Source of the DNA: Leptospiraceae bacterium
Lineage (GTDB): Bacteria; Spirochaetota; Leptospiria; Turneriellales; Turneriellaceae
Direction of reading: 5' to 3'
Length of the DNA: 7,381 bases
NCBI GenBank assembly: GCA_016788945.1
Contig: JAEUSA010000058.1
Coordinates: 1 to 7,381, forward strand
Shown here piece by piece: positions 6,175 through 7,381 of the stretch. Both the position numbers and the translations under genes were made by a program. Every line of letters starts with the position of its first letter. Positions within the stretch are counted from its first letter, which is position 1. A model generated the notes under the pieces. The model did not search any database and had not been told where the DNA came from. It saw only the letters and a list, made by a program, of their open reading frames with translations.

Positions 6175-6218
6175 GCAATGGTCTCAAAGCCCACCTCCTG
6201 AGGGTTTGAGACCATTGC
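6175..6218. repeat. 14-bp perfect hairpin just after ubiE
   Basis: Arms GCAATGGTCTCAAA (6175-6188) and TTTGAGACCATTGC (6205-6218) are exact complements around a 16-base loop that can add a bulged CCC/GGG pairing. It begins 20 bases after the ubiE stop. No T tract follows, so it is more likely an mRNA 3'-end stabiliser or a binding site than a Rho-independent terminator by itself. Confidence 0.9.
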
Positions 6219-6235
6219 GCAGGCAAGCTGCGCAC

Positions 6236-6293
6236 ATTAGGGCTGCGCGGCAGGTCGCTGGCGCAATTTTTCCGCGAACTCAACTGCCCTAAT
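6236..6293. repeat. 8-bp inverted repeat enclosing the terminator-like stem
   Basis: ATTAGGGC (6236-6243) and GCCCTAAT (6286-6293) are exact complements separated by 42 bases. The left arm abuts the terminator-like stem, and the right arm shares its last three bases with the next, larger inverted repeat, so the two structures would be mutually exclusive. Confidence 0.6.
6244..6271 (+). terminator. Possible Rho-independent terminator of ubiE
   Basis: TGCGC (6244-6248) pairs with GCGCA (6261-6265). An inner CAG/CTG (6251-6253, 6258-6260) closes a GTCG loop, leaving a two-base GG bulge. The stem is followed by A and then five T (6267-6271). This is the only stem plus T-tract combination after ubiE, about 90 bases past its stop. 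The stem is short and T-poor, so confidence is modest. Confidence 0.4.
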
Positions 6294-6366
6294 CGTCGCG
6301 AATTCTTCCGCAAATTCTTCGAATTTGCTTCACGGGGCACCATTCTGGCGCGAATTCGCGACGATT
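6291..6366. repeat. Nested palindrome: 15-bp outer arms with an inner 8-bp hairpin
   Basis: Outer arms AATCGTCGCGAATTC (6291-6305) and GAATTCGCGACGATT (6352-6366) are exact complements. Inside them, GCAAATTC (6310-6317) and GAATTTGC (6321-6328) form a hairpin with a TTC loop. No target-site duplication flanks the outer arms, which argues against a recent transposition event. The arrangement would give a branched structure in RNA of either strand. Confidence 0.9.
6297..6320 (+). repeat. Tandem 12-base direct repeat inside the nested palindrome
   Basis: CGCGAATTCTTC (6297-6308) is followed directly by CGCAAATTCTTC (6309-6320), with one mismatch. The first copy overlaps the outer palindrome arm and the second overlaps the inner hairpin, so direct and inverted symmetry are superimposed. 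Confidence 0.8.
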
Positions 6367-6385
6367 TTTCGCCTGCACGGCGAAA
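6367..6385. repeat. 7-bp hairpin directly after the nested palindrome
   Basis: TTTCGCC (6367-6373) and GGCGAAA (6379-6385) are exact complements around TGCAC. It begins on the base after the right outer arm of the nested palindrome, so it could stack coaxially on it in RNA. Confidence 0.7.
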
Positions 6386-6584
6386 CCGGGCATTTGTTTT
6401 CACAGAAAAATTGCCTGTTGTTACAGCTCACGCGACTTGCCGCGCAGCCCCCATTTAGTCAATTCTGCACTTTGTTAATTAGCGAAATAATAGTTTACAG
6501 AATGTCTTTGCGGAATAGTTGGCCTCAAGAACATTTCACAAACTCAACGCGAAGGCGGGCGGCTTGCGGAATGCAAAGTTTCAG

Positions 6585-6589
6585 AGGAG
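6585..6589 (+). promoter_or_regulatory. Strong Shine-Dalgarno site of the porin gene
   Basis: AGGAG lies 7 bases before the ATG at 6597-6599. It is the best ribosome-binding site in the window and fixes the porin start; most other genes here have weak or absent sites, so high translation of the porin is likely. Confidence 0.85.
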
Positions 6590-6596
6590 AAGACGA

Positions 6597-7381
6597 ATGA
6601 ACAGAAACCGAATCACCCTGGTCTTTGCCGGTCTATTGGGCCTCGCAGACTTGGGTCTATTTGCGCAAGTGCCCGCTGCTGGTGAGAAAAAAGCCGCCGC
6701 AGAACCGGCATTAACCAAACCGGCAGTGGCCGAGACTACCCCGGCGAAACCCGCCGAAACACCGCAGGTTGTACCCGTGGCACAGCCAAATACCCCTGCC
6801 GCCAAACCCGGCGACGCGCCGGTCAATGTCAGTTATAGTAGCAAGGGCCTTAAATTTGAAACCACCGACGGAAAGTTCAGCAGTACCATGCAGCACCGCC
6901 TGCAGTTCCGTTATGCATACCCGTTTGATGCGGATCCGCGTTCTTTGAACGACATGGAAGCCGAGGGGCATTCATTCATGGTGCGCCGCGCGCGCTTTAA
7001 ACTGTCTGGCCATGCTTACAAATCATGGCTCAAGTACAATTTTCAGTACGATTGGTCGCAGCCGATTCTGCGCGATTTTTACATAACCGTTGACCGGTTT
7101 TCTTGGCTGCAGCTTCGCGTGGGTCGTGGCAAAGTGGTCTATAATGACGAACGTGTATCATCATCCGGTGCACAGCAGTTTGTTAACCGTTCGATTCTCA
7201 ACGACGTATTTACCATAGACCGCCAGCAGGGAGGTCAGCTGATGGGGCGCCTGTTCGACAACAGCCCTGCAGATATCAATTATGTTGTTGGAGTTTTTGC
7301 CGGTCGCGGTGTAGGCGAGCGTTTGAATGACGATACGAACTTGATGTATGCCGCGCGCCTGCAATGGAACACCATAGGTGA
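6597..7381 (+). CDS. Phosphate-selective porin O/P family outer-membrane protein, C-terminus cut by window edge
   Basis: The first 261 codons are present; the frame is open at the right edge. Residues 1-23 form a signal peptide (basic MNRNR, core ITLVFAGLLGLADLGLF, cleavage likely after A23). Residues 24-75 are a low-complexity Ala/Pro/Lys/Thr linker. The barrel then begins: YSSKGLKFETTDGKFSSTMQ (80-99), HRLQFRYAYPF, MVRRARFKLSGHAYKSWLKY (128-147), NFQYDW, LRDFYITVDRFSWLQLRVGR (158-177), GKVVYNDERVSSSG and NDVFTIDRQQGGQLMGRLF (203-221). The RRARFKLSG strand and the aligned DFYI/LQLRVG strands are typical of the OprO/OprP family, channels for anions such as phosphate or polyphosphate. Whether this one is phosphate-selective cannot be told from the sequence. 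The start is fixed by AGGAG 7 bases upstream. No phosphate-regulon box was recognised. Confidence 0.85.
   Translation, partial: MNRNRITLVFAGLLGLADLGLFAQVPAAGEKKAAAEPALTKPAVAETTPAKPAETPQVVPVAQPNTPAAKPGDAPVNVSYSSKGLKFETTDGKFSSTMQHRLQFRYAYPFDADPRSLNDMEAEGHSFMVRRARFKLSGHAYKSWLKYNFQYDWSQPILRDFYITVDRFSWLQLRVGRGKVVYNDERVSSSGAQQFVNRSILNDVFTIDRQQGGQLMGRLFDNSPADINYVVGVFAGRGVGERLNDDTNLMYAARLQWNTIG

Larger units (their letters stand above)
6155..6596. other. Noncoding region rich in nested inverted repeats between ubiE and the porin gene
   Basis: This 442-base stretch has no credible gene on either strand. From left to right it holds a 14-bp hairpin, a GCGCAG/CTGCGC hairpin (6217-6222, 6228-6233), a terminator-like stem, overlapping 8-bp and 15-bp inverted repeats, a nested 8-bp hairpin and a 7-bp hairpin. 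From about 6386 the density of repeats falls. An AT-rich patch at 6470-6505 (TTGTTAATT, AAATAATAG, TTTACAGAAT) may hold the porin promoter, though no consensus pair is clear. A 9-base word TTGCGGAAT occurs at 6508-6516 and 6564-6572. The region could encode a structured RNA, be a long porin leader, or be a decayed mobile element. Confidence 0.7.

Noticed and set aside
6140..6403. Minus-strand open frame of 87 codons over the ubiE-porin region
   Set aside because: It reads through several perfect palindromes, is Arg/Ser-rich and overlaps the ubiE end; no start signal.
6155..6596. tRNA, rRNA or CRISPR array in the ubiE-porin gap
   Set aside because: No cloverleaf with a T-arm GTTCGA-type motif and no regularly spaced repeats were found; the repeats present are inverted and irregular.
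6325..6600. Plus-strand TTG-started frame whose stop overlaps the porin ATG (ATGA)
   Set aside because: The overlap looked like coupling, but the frame starts inside a hairpin, lacks a ribosome-binding site, and its sequence shows no protein-like pattern.

Overview
The window is a moderately GC-rich (by eye) Gram-negative chromosomal segment. It carries two flagellar export-gate genes (fliQ, fliR), a class-II-type phosphatidylserine synthase, a UbiE/MenG quinone methyltransferase, RsmI, and an outer-membrane porin of the OprP/OprO type. Flagellar genes, loosely conserved ribosome-binding sites and exported proteins with Pro/Ala/Lys-rich linkers suggest a spirochaete of the Leptospira order with higher GC, such as Turneriella or Leptonema. 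This is an inference from gene content and style, not a proven assignment.

Layout. 1-565 (minus) is the N-terminal part of an unrecognised protein with a SAP-like and a winged-helix-like region; its C-terminus lies off the left edge. It is divergent from a plus-strand pair, pssA (630-1397) and a secreted glycine-zipper protein (1397-2158), which overlap by one base (TAATG). The pair converges, with only 9 bases between, on a minus-strand series transcribed in the order DUF4015-type glycosidase-like protein (4051-5232), rsmI (3356-4033), fliQ (3012-3275), fliR (2168-2959). Divergent from that series, ubiE/menG (5426-6154) runs on the plus strand. It is followed by about 440 noncoding bases packed with inverted repeats, then a porin gene (6597 to the right edge).

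How the genes fit together. Most products act at the cell envelope. PssA makes phosphatidylserine, the precursor of phosphatidylethanolamine. UbiE/MenG completes the respiratory quinone. FliQ and FliR form part of the inner-membrane export gate for flagellar proteins. The porin, the glycine-zipper protein and the DUF4015 protein are exported. RsmI is a housekeeping 16S rRNA methyltransferase.

The most unusual signals are noncoding. A perfect 22-bp inverted repeat fills the fliQ-fliR junction up to the fliR start codon. A 21-bp near-perfect hairpin lies in the DUF4015/ubiE divergent region. A cluster of nested palindromes lies between ubiE and the porin. In coding sequence, the glycine-zipper protein shows a clear internal duplication. 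No CRISPR array, tRNA, rRNA or insertion sequence was seen.
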